NCBI GenBank assembly: GCA_013365365.1
Contig: JABVXU010000003.1
Span: 434,001-498,000, forward strand
Direction: 5' to 3'
DNA from: Cruorifilaria tuberocauda
Taxonomy: Eukaryota > Nematoda > Chromadorea > Rhabditida > Onchocercidae
Length of the DNA stretch: 64,000 nucleotides
Shown: piece after piece, positions 40,731-53,875 of the stretch
Layout of the letters: each line of letters opens with the position of its first letter
Position numbering within the stretch: position 1 is the stretch's first letter
Program-made: the position numbers and the translations under genes
The notes under the pieces: generated by a model
The model's database searches: none
What the model was told of the DNA's origin: nothing
What the model saw: only the letters and a program-made list of their open reading frames with translations

Positions 40731-43700
40731 AATATTTTACTGCTTCAGAGATTTAGTTCATTAAGTTCAGCGAAAAAATTTCAAGCGTTGAATACTTTCC
40801 TCAGTGATATGAGATATATTCCTTTCTTTAGATGTATGTGTTTTTAATAACAGTAGTTTTACTTCTAAATTCTATGTCAGGAAAAATTAATATAAGTAGG
40901 TTTGTAAGGTCGTGTGATTTAGTGCTAAAAGTAACAAGGGCGTGATATGTATGATCAAGATGTGGGGCATCAGTGATTAATTCCTGATAGATTTGAGTTT
41001 CTTATTCCAATTGAAAGCAGAGCAATTCTAAGGGTTGTTTTCGAAAATGTTAAGATAATATGTTCTTGTTTTTCCTTTTTCTATACAAAATTGTCTAAAC
41101 TTACAAATTCTAAAGACGGACACTGGAAAAAAATTTTTGAATTAGACTCTAAAATTCACTGTACATTCTTAAAGATTTTGTTAATATGCATAAATATTAC
41201 TTTCTGAATTATCAACACTTGTTGTATAGAGATCGTTTCAGCTTCATAATGATGCATGTGTCATTTTAGTATTTTTATTGTTCATCGCAATATAATTGCC
41301 GAACAAATATTTTGTTATGTTAAACTCAGCAAATTTTTCTTCGAAGTAATTTCATTAGATGTGACTCTTTTTGAGCAAAATAATACCATTTTTTGAATGT
41401 GTAATGTGTCTTCGGTGTTCTTATGGTTTCATATCTGCATAGCTTCCTACTAAGGAGTTATCGAGTGTTGCTTCGTGCTAGTTTGCACAGTTTGTTCTCG
41501 AGTTTTCTGAAGTATCTTGCACTAGAATGTCAGGAGTGGTATCCTATAGTTTTCATGAATTTCATTAGCGCTTTTTATTGTAAAATAATGGGATATCCAT
41601 CCCTCGTACTCTAAAGCGGTAAAGTGGTGAGATTGTAAAAAATCAGTGAGGTATAGTTGGTATAGCACTTTTCGGTATCAGAGTTTTTAAGATAGACTAG
41701 CTCTTCCTGAAACTTCTATAATTTCACTTCATGAATTGTCGATAAGGTTAAAGAATTTAAAAATAAAATGAAAATGTAGCCCGTGAAAAAGCATTCTGTA
41801 AAACAATACAGCTGAAATATCGAGGCGTAAAAAAGAAGAATGCTTCCCTTACCGATCGAAGGGGAAGGAATGTTATAGAGCAATTGGAAAATAGGCTAAA
41901 TGCATAATAATAATAATAAATCATGCAATCTTTTTTATATTATGTCTCCAATCTACCAAGCATTTTTCCAAAATTTATAGTGAAGTGAACGGTGTCGATA
42001 AAGTATTTTAGTTTTTGTAACAAACATGAAAGTTGATGGTTCACTAAGATCTTATCGTAGGAATAAGAATTGCAAAGTTGTAAGGGTTGGTGAAGTTAAC
42101 ATTGTGAATGAAGTAAAGGCACGATATGGAGCTCGCTAGGGTTCTTGAATGTTTCGAAGTGATGATATTGGCTACTTTTCTCCCTTGAAAAAGAAACTAT
42201 AGTTGCAATAGAAATCTCACGTACAAAGAGGATGTTGAATCTGAAAAAGTTTTTCAAAGAAGTCTAGAAGAGAGAAATGAACAATACTTAAATTTTGTCT
42301 ACGGAAAAATCATTCTTGTATTTATTGTAGTTTTATTACATTTTCCGAATTGATCTATCATATTGCCATCGCTAACTGTTGTCTGCTGAATCCTTCTCGT
42401 AAACAATAATATTTTGAACAAAAATTATTAGTCCAAATATTTGACATGAAATCAATAATTCGAATATTCGAAAACAATAAAGGTAAGTGCATATTTTCTC
42501 GTTTTTTAGTTTTCAAAATAACCTAAAGCAATTTATCACTCATGGGATAATGCAATCCTCCGTTTTCATTTGACAATTGAATAGATGGGGATAAAAAGTG
42601 CAGATGTTTAAAAAGATGAAAAATGTTTGAACAGAATGAAAACAAGTAAGAATTTCGCTCAGCAGAAAATTTCTTACCATAAATAATTCACCAAAATTTG
42701 GATTGAAGGTATGACACCGAAGCCTTAAACGTATTTTGAAAGACGTCGTAGCATTTGACGAAGTGTTCTTTTGATTATAATTTCCAAATTACTTCGACTA
42801 TATTGACTACTTCACTGTTCCCGCACCTTGTCTTCGCATATTTGCATGAAATTGCTTGGTAATCTAATTTGAACTGATCCAGTTCATCTCTTTCAGCTTG
42901 CATCTTTGTTTCATAATTTCAAATTTCACGGATTTCTCATTTAGAAAACAAATCATTTGCCCCTTATTTTCAGCAAGTTTCTTTCCTTTTTTTGATGCAA
43001 AATATTTTATATTAATTTTTATATCGTAGGACAAATTATTCCATTTCGTGTAATAACTTTGTTTTGATATAAATAAGACAGCGAAATGATGTAAGAAGAA
43101 TTAAAAGTGTAACCAAAATCAATTAAATTTCATAAGGATTAAAATTCAAAAACCCGAGCACAATTCATTCACAAAACATACTGTAAATAAAAAAGGTAAA
43201 AAGAAATACGCGTATGAATAAATCGAAACAAACCAGTGTACACAGTAACACCTCAACTAAACTAAACTGCTTGTACATAACAATTCAAATATACTTCTGC
43301 AATTTGAATATGACTAAATCGAGATATAAATTAAATGAACTGTTTGTTAGTTACTCATAAGAGAAAAATGTTTCGAAAGCATTGGTTGTTTGGTCTTTAT
43401 GTTTCATCATCTCATTAAGAAATGCAACCGTCTACTTTAAACAGTTTTGCTGGTCGTACAGGATAACACGAATTCAACTGAGATTTGGAAAAAGAATTCA
43501 AATTCAATGAATAACAACAACTGCAGTAAGAAAACAACGATTTCAATATAAAATATCAACGATAAATTCAAATTATATAACCCTGTCCAACAGCAACAAA
43601 TTTTAAATATTGGAGGTGCTAAATTATGAAGAAATGAGTACGTAAAATTATATATAGCATCATAACTCATGAGAAACTAAAAAAGAAAAAGTACATATAA

Positions 43701-44436
43701 GCTGCAAAAGATATTTTACCCATTTCTTTATGAAATTATAAACTGTGATAGAAAAATTATTGAATTTTTAATTTCCATTCAGCTTAAGGAATGAGGAAAA
43801 TGATTATAAGAGTATACTTTGAAAGTGCAATGAGGAAAGAACTGAAGTATGAGGAACTTCACACTTCATTAATTTGGAATTTAATACCAAAATTCAACAA
43901 ACCGTTAACCACTAAATAGTTATTATAAAAAATACTAAAAGCTGATTAGATGAATATTTTTAAAATAAAGACAAAATTAAATTACTATCATAGCTACTAA
44001 AAGAAAGTGACCTTTTTAGATCGACAAGTATTGTATAAGAAATGAATGATTAAATTAAAAAAAGCTGAAAACAATTCATGATTAAAGAATTAAAACTAAA
44101 AATTCGAGAAGATTTGAATTGAAAATTTCACACAAATTTGTTCTGTATACATTCACCGACGCACAAATAAATCCATCATTATTCCTAACAATATCACTGA
44201 TCATGCAAAGGTCTACGAAATATTTTTTACAAAATTGATTTGGTGATAGAATACATTGCAAAGAAAACATAAACTAAAAAAATTATGGCAGGTATAGAAA
44301 GAAGTAAATGAATTTTTAGTGAGAATTGTTCAAATGTATTTTCCTTGTGTGTAAGTCACCGAAGAAGGAAATCCAGACCATAAGCCATGAAGGGATTAGT
44401 TCAAGATGGACATGCATCTTAAATCAATTAGGGAAT
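40731..44436. other. Convergent intergenic region between aak-2 and the HMBOX-like gene
   Basis: About 3.7 kb holding the 3' untranslated regions of two genes that face each other. AATAAA occurs on the plus strand near 41762 and 41914, but such hexamers are frequent by chance in this DNA. No other gene seen. Confidence 0.7.
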
Positions 44437-47400
44437 TCATTCAGCAGTTTGTTCAACTTTTATAACCGAATTATGAATTTGATTATTGTATGGATTTACT
44501 AATGCCAATACCGAATTATTCACCAGATCTAGTTGACATTGTATTTCTGACAAACATTGACCTGTTGAAGATGCTGATCCATCGGATGGTTGCTGTGATT
44601 GTTGTGCAGCTGGATCTGCCGAATCACGACCCGTATCATCAATACTGGTACAATTAGTTGATGCAATTGGTAATGCTGCTGATATGGGTGATTCTGGATC
44701 AGGTTTTGGGCAAAAATTATTTGGATTTGTCAATGTTTGCAGAAGTGTTGTCTGTTGCTGATGTGCAAGAGATGAGAAAAGGCTTGTTTCAACTTCAATG
44801 GGACTGTTGCCCGGTCGAACAGCTGGAACGGATATGGGAACGGAGATAGTTACTGAAGTAACAGCACGGTCATCCAGACCCATACGGTCTGTGTCCATTG
44901 GGGTATTCGATATACTAGCTGTTGGTGACGGTGATGAAACGGCATCAGGTGAACTCTAAAATCTATGCTTTTTTCAACAGAAAAGCTTTAGTTTGATTCT
45001 GTAACATTGATTATAGTTTTGAAAAACTTATTTTCCTCAACGAATTTCTACAGGCGAAAGTATCTGAAAATATTCGAAGTAAAATGAATTAATGACAATT
45101 AATCTTAGGTAAGACATTAAAAAGATGAGTCTAACTTTAGTCATAAATGGAATTCACACTATTATAATTTTTTATTCAAAGTTACCATTTTTTTTCTCCG
45201 TAATAATATATCAAAAGAGTCATCTTAAAACATATGAAAAATATACATATATAAACTTACAACTTGCGACAGATTCGTATTATTAGTCTCATTACATTCA
45301 TCATTAGAACGTCGACGCAACTCCTTCCGCTTGTTAGCAAACCAATTTGCAACAACTTGAGGTGATACGACTTCTTTTGGCATCAATCCAACCCCTGCAG
45401 ATTTCATCTTTTAAACTTTAATCTAATCAAACTTATCGAAAAGTAATCTATCGAACATGATAAACATTTGAAACAGGTTTTCATAAACTTAATATACCTT
45501 TCTTATCTATCTGTAATGCCTGATTACAGGCAGTAGCTATCTCAATTCGACGATTTAGATCCGGAAATGGTGTTTGAGCAAAGAAACCCTCTAAAATTCG
45601 AATTAAAATCGGGCGAAAAACATATCGTTCACGACGCTGTGGAATTAATTCACCATCGCCATTTGTTTCCAAACGAGTAGATGGATCGGCCAGGAAAGAA
45701 GCTAAAAAGAAGAAATCTTTTAAGTTTTCAAAATTATTTCTATACTAGAAACCTTAGTGAAATTCGTATTAAATTTTTGACTTACAAAGTTTTTCTGGAT
45801 GTCGCCTACAATTCAGATACCATGAATAAATATTTTTTCGACAACGTAACGACAGTTCACGATGATTACCATTAAGCAGTTTTGAAATGTACGGTTGAGA
45901 AACTCCTTAACTTCGAAAAGTAATTATTAGACTTAATAGTAATGACAAAAAAAGTTACTGAGATATAAGGATTATTTTTCGAATATTTGGATGAAACATT
46001 AACAACTAAAATAAGTGATTTGAGAAAAACGTATACCAATTTGAACTCGAACTATACTTGAAATCTTCTGATCAATTCTAGCGAAATTGAAAATATGTGC
46101 AAAAGCTAACCCGTCATCATGGCAACTGTGGTTTGCCTAAGTGAAAATTGAGTGATAAACTTTTTCATATCCAATATACAGGCTTCTTCTCCTTGCTGCA
46201 TGAATTCATCTAATTCACTGGGATCATCCAATGTTGTGATTTCACGCATCGGTGTCCTCTGGGAACGGATCGGTCGACAGCTTGATGGTGAAGAACCTTC
46301 GAAATTATACTGTCCGAGAAGACATGTTGGCGGTATTGGAGCTGCAGCAGTAGCTACCACTGATGTTGCTGCGTCATTTGCAGCGGTAGCTGTGCCACTT
46401 GCAGTTGTTGAAAGAGGTAAAGGATGCTGGACAACGCATCGATCCGGTGATGTAGTTGGCAGAGATGGTGAAGATGATGCATTTATGGTAACTGGTACTG
46501 GAGCCTAGAAAAGTTAGAGTAAATACTAAAGACACTAACATTTAAGAAGTTGGAAATAAGAAAGTTTATATACAATGATCAGGAGAATAACTCCCGTCGA
46601 ATTCCCCTCAATTCAATTCATTTTTTTAAAATCAATTGTTATTGTTGAATGTCAGAGCAAGGAGAAAGATGCCCTCTTTCGGGGACTTCTATTTGCTGTC
46701 CTTTCCCCGATACCGTCAAATGACCAATTAAGAGAAAAAGATAGTCGAAATAAAAATCGTCCTTCGACATAGTAAATCTCAAAGTACGATTTCGACAAGG
46801 AATGTTTATCGTAGTTGATATCAAGATTAATGACGGTGAAGACAGAAAGTAATTAATTCTTATCAGTTGCTGGTGTCACCGACCACGACGGGAAGACAGG
46901 AAACGTGAAGATATGATGAAAAAAAAAAGGAATATGAACAGAAAAGAAATTATTTTTGTAATAAGTGATGAAAGAAATGTGTACTTAAAAAAAGCCTCTC
47001 TCTTTTCCACCACGATATATTTTCAACAGCTGAAGTTTTTGATCAAATACCTACTTAATATCGAATTTTGATTGACCATTAATAATAAGAATAGAAATAC
47101 AGTCAACTAGCAGGTATAATTTTTCAGCCTCTTGTTATATTCTCGCCGGAAATTAATGAGAGTTCAATTTAGAGTTTTCAGTTAATTGAAAAAACAAAAT
47201 ATTATTACGTTCATTCATTCAATCCGTACTAAACTGAAATTCTTACATATTCAGTATTAAATTTTAAATCAAACACTAACAGATCACGGTATTTTCAATT
47301 CTAATGCATATCAAAAACCACTGACAGCTGCCATTCATTATAGAAATATAAATTTTCTTCCTTCGGCCAGTAAAAAGTCTCGCTAAAATTGTTGTCAACT

Positions 47401-50400
47401 TCCATCACAGCAAGAAAAAAATCATCCATCATTTTTTGTAACAAGCAAAGAGTGACAAATTGACAGCAGACAAGTAGATTATTGAGACAGAAATTGCTGA
47501 ATGTGAATCTGAGAATGAACGGTGAACCTCAATTTTCCTGATAACTATCTTTATCAAAATCTATTGAAGCTAAGATAACGATACGTTCACAAAGGTAAGC
47601 TTAGTAATAAATTATTACTTCTATTAAATGTAGTGCTATTTTTATCCTTTATAACAGAAAGTTGAACTCCATTGTTATTTTCAAATCAATTTCAACTCAA
47701 CTTCGGACTATCTTTTTTGATCTAAACAATTCTCCTCCAAATTTATGGATTGGAATAGTTTCAACAACGTAGGATTTAAAGGAAGTTAAAAAATATTAAA
47801 ATGATTTTGTCATTACTCTCCAATTGAAGTGAGTGAAAGAAGTCGAACTATGCTTCCTCAAAATATGAAAATTATTTTAAAAATTGTGGATAAAGTGTGA
47901 ATTTAGCAGAGAAATTCTGTTTTTAAAATGAAAAATGTACTTTATTTTGAACGATTTTGATAACTTAATGGTTTAAACGAAAGGGATTTGATACAGTAAG
48001 GTGTTGAGAAAGAGTGATAGATCATTGATAAAATATGCCTCACAAGCATCAGTATGTTTCTCAATTTAATAAGTATTATTATGAAGAGCCAAAAATTAAT
48101 TTTTCACTTTTTGAATCTGAATTTCTGAATCTTTGAATCACTTTTTGAAACTTTCAGAATCTGAAAGTCTGCAGAATTAGCATTACGATCAGAAAAGATC
48201 ACGATATTCTTCATCATTGCAAATGCTGCTTGCTTATGGATGCAGTAAAGTTATTGAAATAAAACAACTTAAAATAAACCATAGGGCATTCTTCCTCATT
48301 ACTTTAAACAATAAAAAGACATGAGAAAAATCAACCAATGAGACAGTTATAATGAATGATGAAAATCTAATATGAAAGAAATGTTCACCAAACTGTTAGA
48401 AAGTTAACTATTTGATAAAACAAAATTTGGAGAAAGTGGAAAAAAGTTAACGTTGAATAGAGCGAATTTGTCTTATTCCATTTTCTGAAGGAAAAATGAA
48501 ATGGAAATATCCAAATATCATTCTTTTTTTCAATTTAAAATAAATGAGAAATAGAAAATAATGAAAAAGAGCAAAAACTAATAATTGAGAAAAGTTACTT
48601 TTCAACTTAAATTTATTAGCCTTTTAGTTCAATAAAATGTATACAATTAACAAAGAATATTAAAGAAGTCACTAATCAACCTAACTTTTTGCAAGTTCTT
48701 TTCTTGCTTTTTTATTTGTAATCTTTTGTGAAAACTGCTTAATATGTTTTATAAATGTTTTGTGTTGAAATACTGAATTTATTTTGAGAAGATTTAAGTT
48801 GACTTAGTCAGCTAGAACTTTAAATTACAACACGCAAAAGACCAGTGTAACAATGTAACATATGATATTGACGCCCCTTATATTGAATCAGCGAAACTAT
48901 ACCGTAGTCGTTGTACTGTACCAGTAATAAAGATCGAAAGAAGGAAAAACCTGATTTCTGAGATGTTGCAGTAGAATCGGACTACTCAGTTCGAATGCAT
49001 TGGCACCATCATCAAACTGAAACATTTTTGTGGCAGGAGCAATGAGCGCTGCCAAGGCTGCTGTTTGGATTCGGGCTGCATCCAAATCAGCTTCTATTTG
49101 TTCCAGTGCTCTAAATGCCTGCAAACTTATTTTCATCAGTGTTATCTTCAAAAAATCGTAGACTAAATTCTGATGTTGGAGAAAATTTTCAATTTAATTA
49201 AATACTTCTGATTGTTTATTCGTGTTAAAAAAGTGATTTGATATATTTTTGATGCATAACGGATTGAAATGAAGTAAGAAATAAATTCAGCACAGAGAAA
49301 GCACAGTCAGCATAGTAGAAAAAGAGGAAGATAGCTATTAATTCAGACAAGGTCTTGAAAGCATTCAAATGTACCTATTGAAAGATCACTTTAAATTATG
49401 ATAGTAAGATTCAAACAGACTTTAATCCTCCTCGAACATTTCAGAATAATAAATAATAAATCTTCTCTTACTAATGAAATAAAATTTATATTTTTAACAT
49501 GATTGTACACTTGTTAAAAGCGAACAATATATTACAGTTTATATTCAAAATTAGTTTTTAGCTAATAGGAAGGTATATGAAAAAAAAAATGAAAATTAAG
49601 TGCTAGCTCAACTAATTAATTTGACAAATCAAAGTAAACAGGCGTTCCTAATTTAATAGTTTGAACGTTAACAATACCTGTATTTCATCCCTTAATGCAT
49701 ATAAATCAACTTTCCATGATCTATCCCTTATCCCTTTTTAATTCTAGTCTAATTTTTTGTAATTTCTTTCTATAGCAAAACACTACGCCTCGTTTTTAAT
49801 TTCTTCAATCTTCTCTTTAAGCAACAAGCCAAAACTAATTACAAATCAATTAAAAACTTGAAAAATTATTACCAACTGAATGATATCACCTCACATCAAT
49901 TCCCGCATCCACTCTCTTTTTAGTTAATTCAATTCCCTCCCTTGATTACTTTAGTGATTTTCATGATAAGAAACAATCAGTAAAAAAATAAATACGTGAT
50001 ACGATCCATCTTATCATAATAAGCACGGAATTTAGAGTTATATTCTCTAACTTGTCAGTGAAATCTAATCCTAGTTTAACCATTACTGCTTTCTTACTTT
50101 CATATTCTGCTAGATTTTATAGGAATTTTGCAATATTGATAAGTTTTGAAAAAGTTTTTTTTTTTAAAACATTTTTATAGTTTATCTATGAAACATATAC
50201 ATGTATCTGTTCACAACTAAATACAATCGAAGACGAAGTTCATCTTCCCACTCTTCTGTTTATGAAAGTTGTATGAAAATGTAAGAGGTTAACAGATATG
50301 CCTAGCAGAATGTGCAGTTCAACAATCCTTGAAAAGTACAGTGGTAACTAATTATTTAAGTAAAATTACTGTGTAACAGATTGAAGTGATTGATTGGTAT

Positions 50401-51600
50401 TGGAAAATTTGTGTAAAGTAGCGAAAACAATTAGACCAAGTGAATTGAAATTAAATGGAATGAGAAATTGGAACAGTGATCCCAACACTGCAACTACACA
50501 AATTAGATAAATTCCAGCATTTAAACCTATTAATTTTAGGTAATGAAATCAAAAATCTTTGATGTAATTCAATTCTGCAAAAATTCCATGTTTTTTAGGC
50601 CTGCTTGACAAATTTATTGGTGATTATATTTATATATTTTCTTCAGAATTTATATATATAACCGTAGTAAAATAAATGGATAAAATTAAAAAGTCCAACA
50701 AAAAATAGCTGAATACTAAAGGGAATGAGGGACATTGATTTTGAATCAGAGAAATAATGATTTTTGATCTGTGGCTTCTTCGAAACAATCTTATTCTTTT
50801 GAACCTTGAAATTTCCTCATCATTTCATTTTTCAATTATTTAAAATTCATTACATTCAAAGAAACAGTAAATTTTTCGGATTAAAGAAGACAGGTGATCA
50901 TATACAGTCGGGGAAAGAAAGTTCATATTTTGTTATTAAACCTTGGAACTTTGTCTTCTTGAATTTAGGCTGGTTTTATGCATATATTAGCTAACGTTTA
51001 ATAACTAATTAACGTTTTTAGTCCGTTGGAATAAAATTCTGAATTTGGTAATTGAGGAAGTTTGTTATTTGGAAATTAATTATTTCTATTTTTGTAACAA
51101 AGCTTTTATTTTGCTATCAAAATAAACTGGTAATTTTGGGTAGTATAGTTAAATAAAGTATTTGAGAAATAGGCTTACAATATAAGTTCTAAGAAGTTCA
51201 GCGGATTTTACAGACTTTTGCTTTTTTCTCCAACTTGCTGAAAGACTAGAAGTGAATTCAGTAAGCCAATGACTGTTAAACTCTCCAGTTTTCTGGTCAG
51301 TGATTGAAGCTCTTAGTGCAAAGCAGAAAGATATTATGAATTTAAAACTGTATGATAGCAGTTTAAGTGTTAATACCGAATTTTCGAAACTGGTTCATGT
51401 TAGGTACCGAAGGATACTAATATTGTAGGATTAAGAACCGAAATCCAGTATGGTACCACTGCCGGTGAGACTTTTCAAATTGCAATAAACAGCAATTAAG
51501 TTTAAGAAAAAAAACTTACCTCGAGAACAGCTTCAGGTGTAATACCCGTTAAGCGTAATCTCCTGATTAGTTCGAGCTGCTCTACCGTGAACAGATTCAT
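44437..51600 (-). CDS. hmbx-1: HMBOX1/HOT1-like homeobox protein (hmbx-1 type)
   Basis: Seven coding exons on the minus strand, 5' to 3': 51600-51520, 49118-48951, 46504-46111, 45905-45786, 45701-45498, 45394-45261 and 44955-44437, giving 539 codons plus stop with all phases consistent. Residues 1-45 (FTVEQLELIRRLRLTGITPE...) match the HNF1-like N-terminal domain of vertebrate HMBOX1. Residues about 180-250 form a POU-specific-like domain (LDEFMQQGEEACILDMKKFI, then GVSQPYISKLLNGNHREL). The homeodomain, about 279-351, runs RERYVFRPILIRILEGFF to ANWFANKRKELRRR. It is longer than 60 residues because of an insertion before helix 3, as in HNF1-like homeoboxes. The tail is Gln/Ser/Pro-rich and ends near NNSVLALV and VIKVEQ, resembling the vertebrate C-terminus. 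Vertebrate HOT1 binds double-stranded telomere repeats in the nucleus; whether this protein does is not known from sequence. It is convergent with aak-2. An upstream exon may add residues. Confidence 0.87.
46505..48950 (-). other. HMBOX-like gene intron 2
   Basis: 2.4 kb between donor gtttttcc after LRNQ and acceptor ttttctag before APVPV. A self-similar stretch (gaatctga / tttctgaatct) lies near 48108-48170. No exon seen. Confidence 0.7.
49119..51519 (-). other. HMBOX-like gene intron 1
   Basis: 2.4 kb between donor gtaagt after EAVLE and acceptor aagtttgcag before AFRALEQIE. AT-rich, nothing else seen. Confidence 0.75.
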
Positions 51601-53601
51601 CTTCTCGCCCGACAGTTCTATAAAGCACGTTTTAAAGATGAAACATTATGATGACTTTCATAAAATGCGCGACTCCTTGTCACAAATCACAATCATACCA
51701 ATCAAATTTGCATAAAAATAATAAAAGATGCATCGTCGAAAAATTTGCATGTCTCAAAAAAAGTAATCAGATAACTTTAATATGTTATTTATGGAGCATT
51801 CCTATTCTTTCAAAAATTAATATAATTCACATCAGGGTTATTTAAGTAATTGAAAAATGATGAAAGTTGTTTTCGTGGAGAGAGACTATAATTTCTATTA
51901 CGCATCCGTAATGCATTTTAATGGATTTCATCGGAAGCCAACATTCACACTTCAATGGAACGCGAGCACCACATGATAAAACACAAAGTAAAAGTGACCA
52001 GTGATTAAGTGAGCTTTGATTGAACTGACAGTACAGGACTTTCGCTCATTCCCCTCATTTTCGATAACCTTTTGAATTAGTCAAAATCAAAAATATTACG
52101 ATATTTCCGACTGCTTCAAGATTAGGAAGAATATGAAATGGAAATGCTATTGAAAAATTTTGCAATGAGGAGAAGCATGATGATTCCTTTGAAATGTACC
52201 GCTGAAAATTAATATTTAGAAATTAGTAATAATAAATAGCGCTTATGAATTATTAAGCAGAAATTCTGTGCTTAGATTAGGATAGGACAATTAATTGAGA
52301 AAATGCGAACAATAAATATCGCTATGTAAGGAATTTTAAAGGATTCTTTCAATGATTAAAGCTGAAAAGAAAATAATCCAATCTGAAAATAAAAAGGAAT
52401 AGATGGGTATGGAAGAAGTGAAAAGTTCAAATTTCAATACTCGTAAGCATTTCCCAATATTATGTACCAGCGGATTTCTACACAATCCCAGCTATTTCTG
52501 AGAGCTTAACCGCAGAGCGAATAATTGAATTCTATAGAAGATGAAAAAGCATATCTTAATATGTTTATCTCTTATCAAAGAGAAAAAGGAAATAACATTA
52601 TAAAAGGGCGTTTGTAGTCCTCTAAAGAGTAAATTAAAAAATGAAAGAGGAAAAGAAGCATCTCTCTTTTTCCTTTTCAGAAGGACTTTTCTCGTGGAAA
52701 GGACGTGTCAACTGGCATAGAGAAATAATTTAAGTTATTTTGGATGATAGCTAAGAGAAAAAATTGTTGTGGTAAAAATATATTTTCTGTCATCATCCCG
52801 ATCGCTGAGCAGATTTTTCATATTCTTCTCAACAAGAAGTAGCCATTTTGTTCCAGTAAAAAACTCAATAATCTCTCTTTGATTAAATAACCGCTTTTTT
52901 TGTAATCGCAGCAGCCTATTCTGTTCAAACCTTCAATTGTTTATACTTGTTTAGCAGCACATATCATACTTTGGTTTTCACAACAGATCTTGGCAGAAAT
53001 GAATTTCTAAGTGTATTTATAATTCTATGAATGATTTTCCAGCAGTGGATTCGAGGTTGCCGACAATTATTATGAATGATTCAACCTAACCTTAGTTACA
53101 TGATTTAAGTCAAAAAATCATCCCTTCTAAAAGGATCACAATGAAAAATGAATATAACGCTGCTTAAAGATGCTCTTCAATTGAGCAATTTTCGCAAAAC
53201 GGAAAGTACAAAAAAATAAGGAAATGAACGTTCGACTACTTGATGTCAATGTACCAATACCATGTTATAAGTCTTTTTTTCAGGTTTTATTTTCCACTAA
53301 TTCCAATTTCGATTTTAAACAGAGCACTAAATTTTTCTGTCTTTCTCTCTCCCTCTCTCGGAAAGTGTGTTTGCTGAATTCGCACTCATAGCCGTTGTAT
53401 CAACTAATATTTTAATTGTACATATCTGATGAATTCATCACAAAGTATTTATTATTAATATTTTCTATGCAAATAATAATAAATATTTGCAGACAAAAGC
53501 ACCTGAAAATAGGATGAAAAAAAGAAAACCTTTTCCCATAACAACCAATCTCTGTTAACTTCATCAAACCATAAATATAATTTTTTCACAGCTACCACAC
53601 A

Positions 53602-53621
53602 AACACACACACACACACACA
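53602..53621 (+). repeat. (CA)n microsatellite
   Basis: About 20 bp of CA repeat, 220 bp from a second, longer CA tract. Confidence 0.9.
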
Positions 53622-53841
53622 TTTAAACAGAAAAATCTCTGAATCAGTTCGTTCGAAAAGTGCTAATATGTGACTTACTCTTACTCTACTTCAGGTTAAC
53701 TATTCCATGAAAAAGTGAGCGGGATCGATCCGAACAATTTCCAAACAGAGTCGTTGGGAACAGTAAGGTGACAGAGCCATGCACTTCTACACCGATTGAT
53801 GGCGCTATTATCAAATCACATGACAGACACTCTGTGTTATA

Positions 53842-53842
<1 letters not shown>

Positions 53843-53872
<30 letters not shown>
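53843..53872 (+). repeat. (CA)n microsatellite
   Basis: About 15 uninterrupted CA units. It accounts for the poly-Cys/Val start of an antisense open frame here. Confidence 0.95.

Positions 53873-53875
<3 letters not shown>

Noticed and set aside
46152..46508. 118-codon plus-strand frame
   Set aside because: It is antisense to exon 3 of the HMBOX-like gene, which has matching splice phases and a conserved domain.
44437..51600. First impression of a PBX/TALE homeobox from WFANKRKE
   Set aside because: There is no TALE three-residue PYP loop extension. The POU-like and N-terminal domains and the insertion before helix 3 fit HMBOX1/HNF1-like proteins instead.
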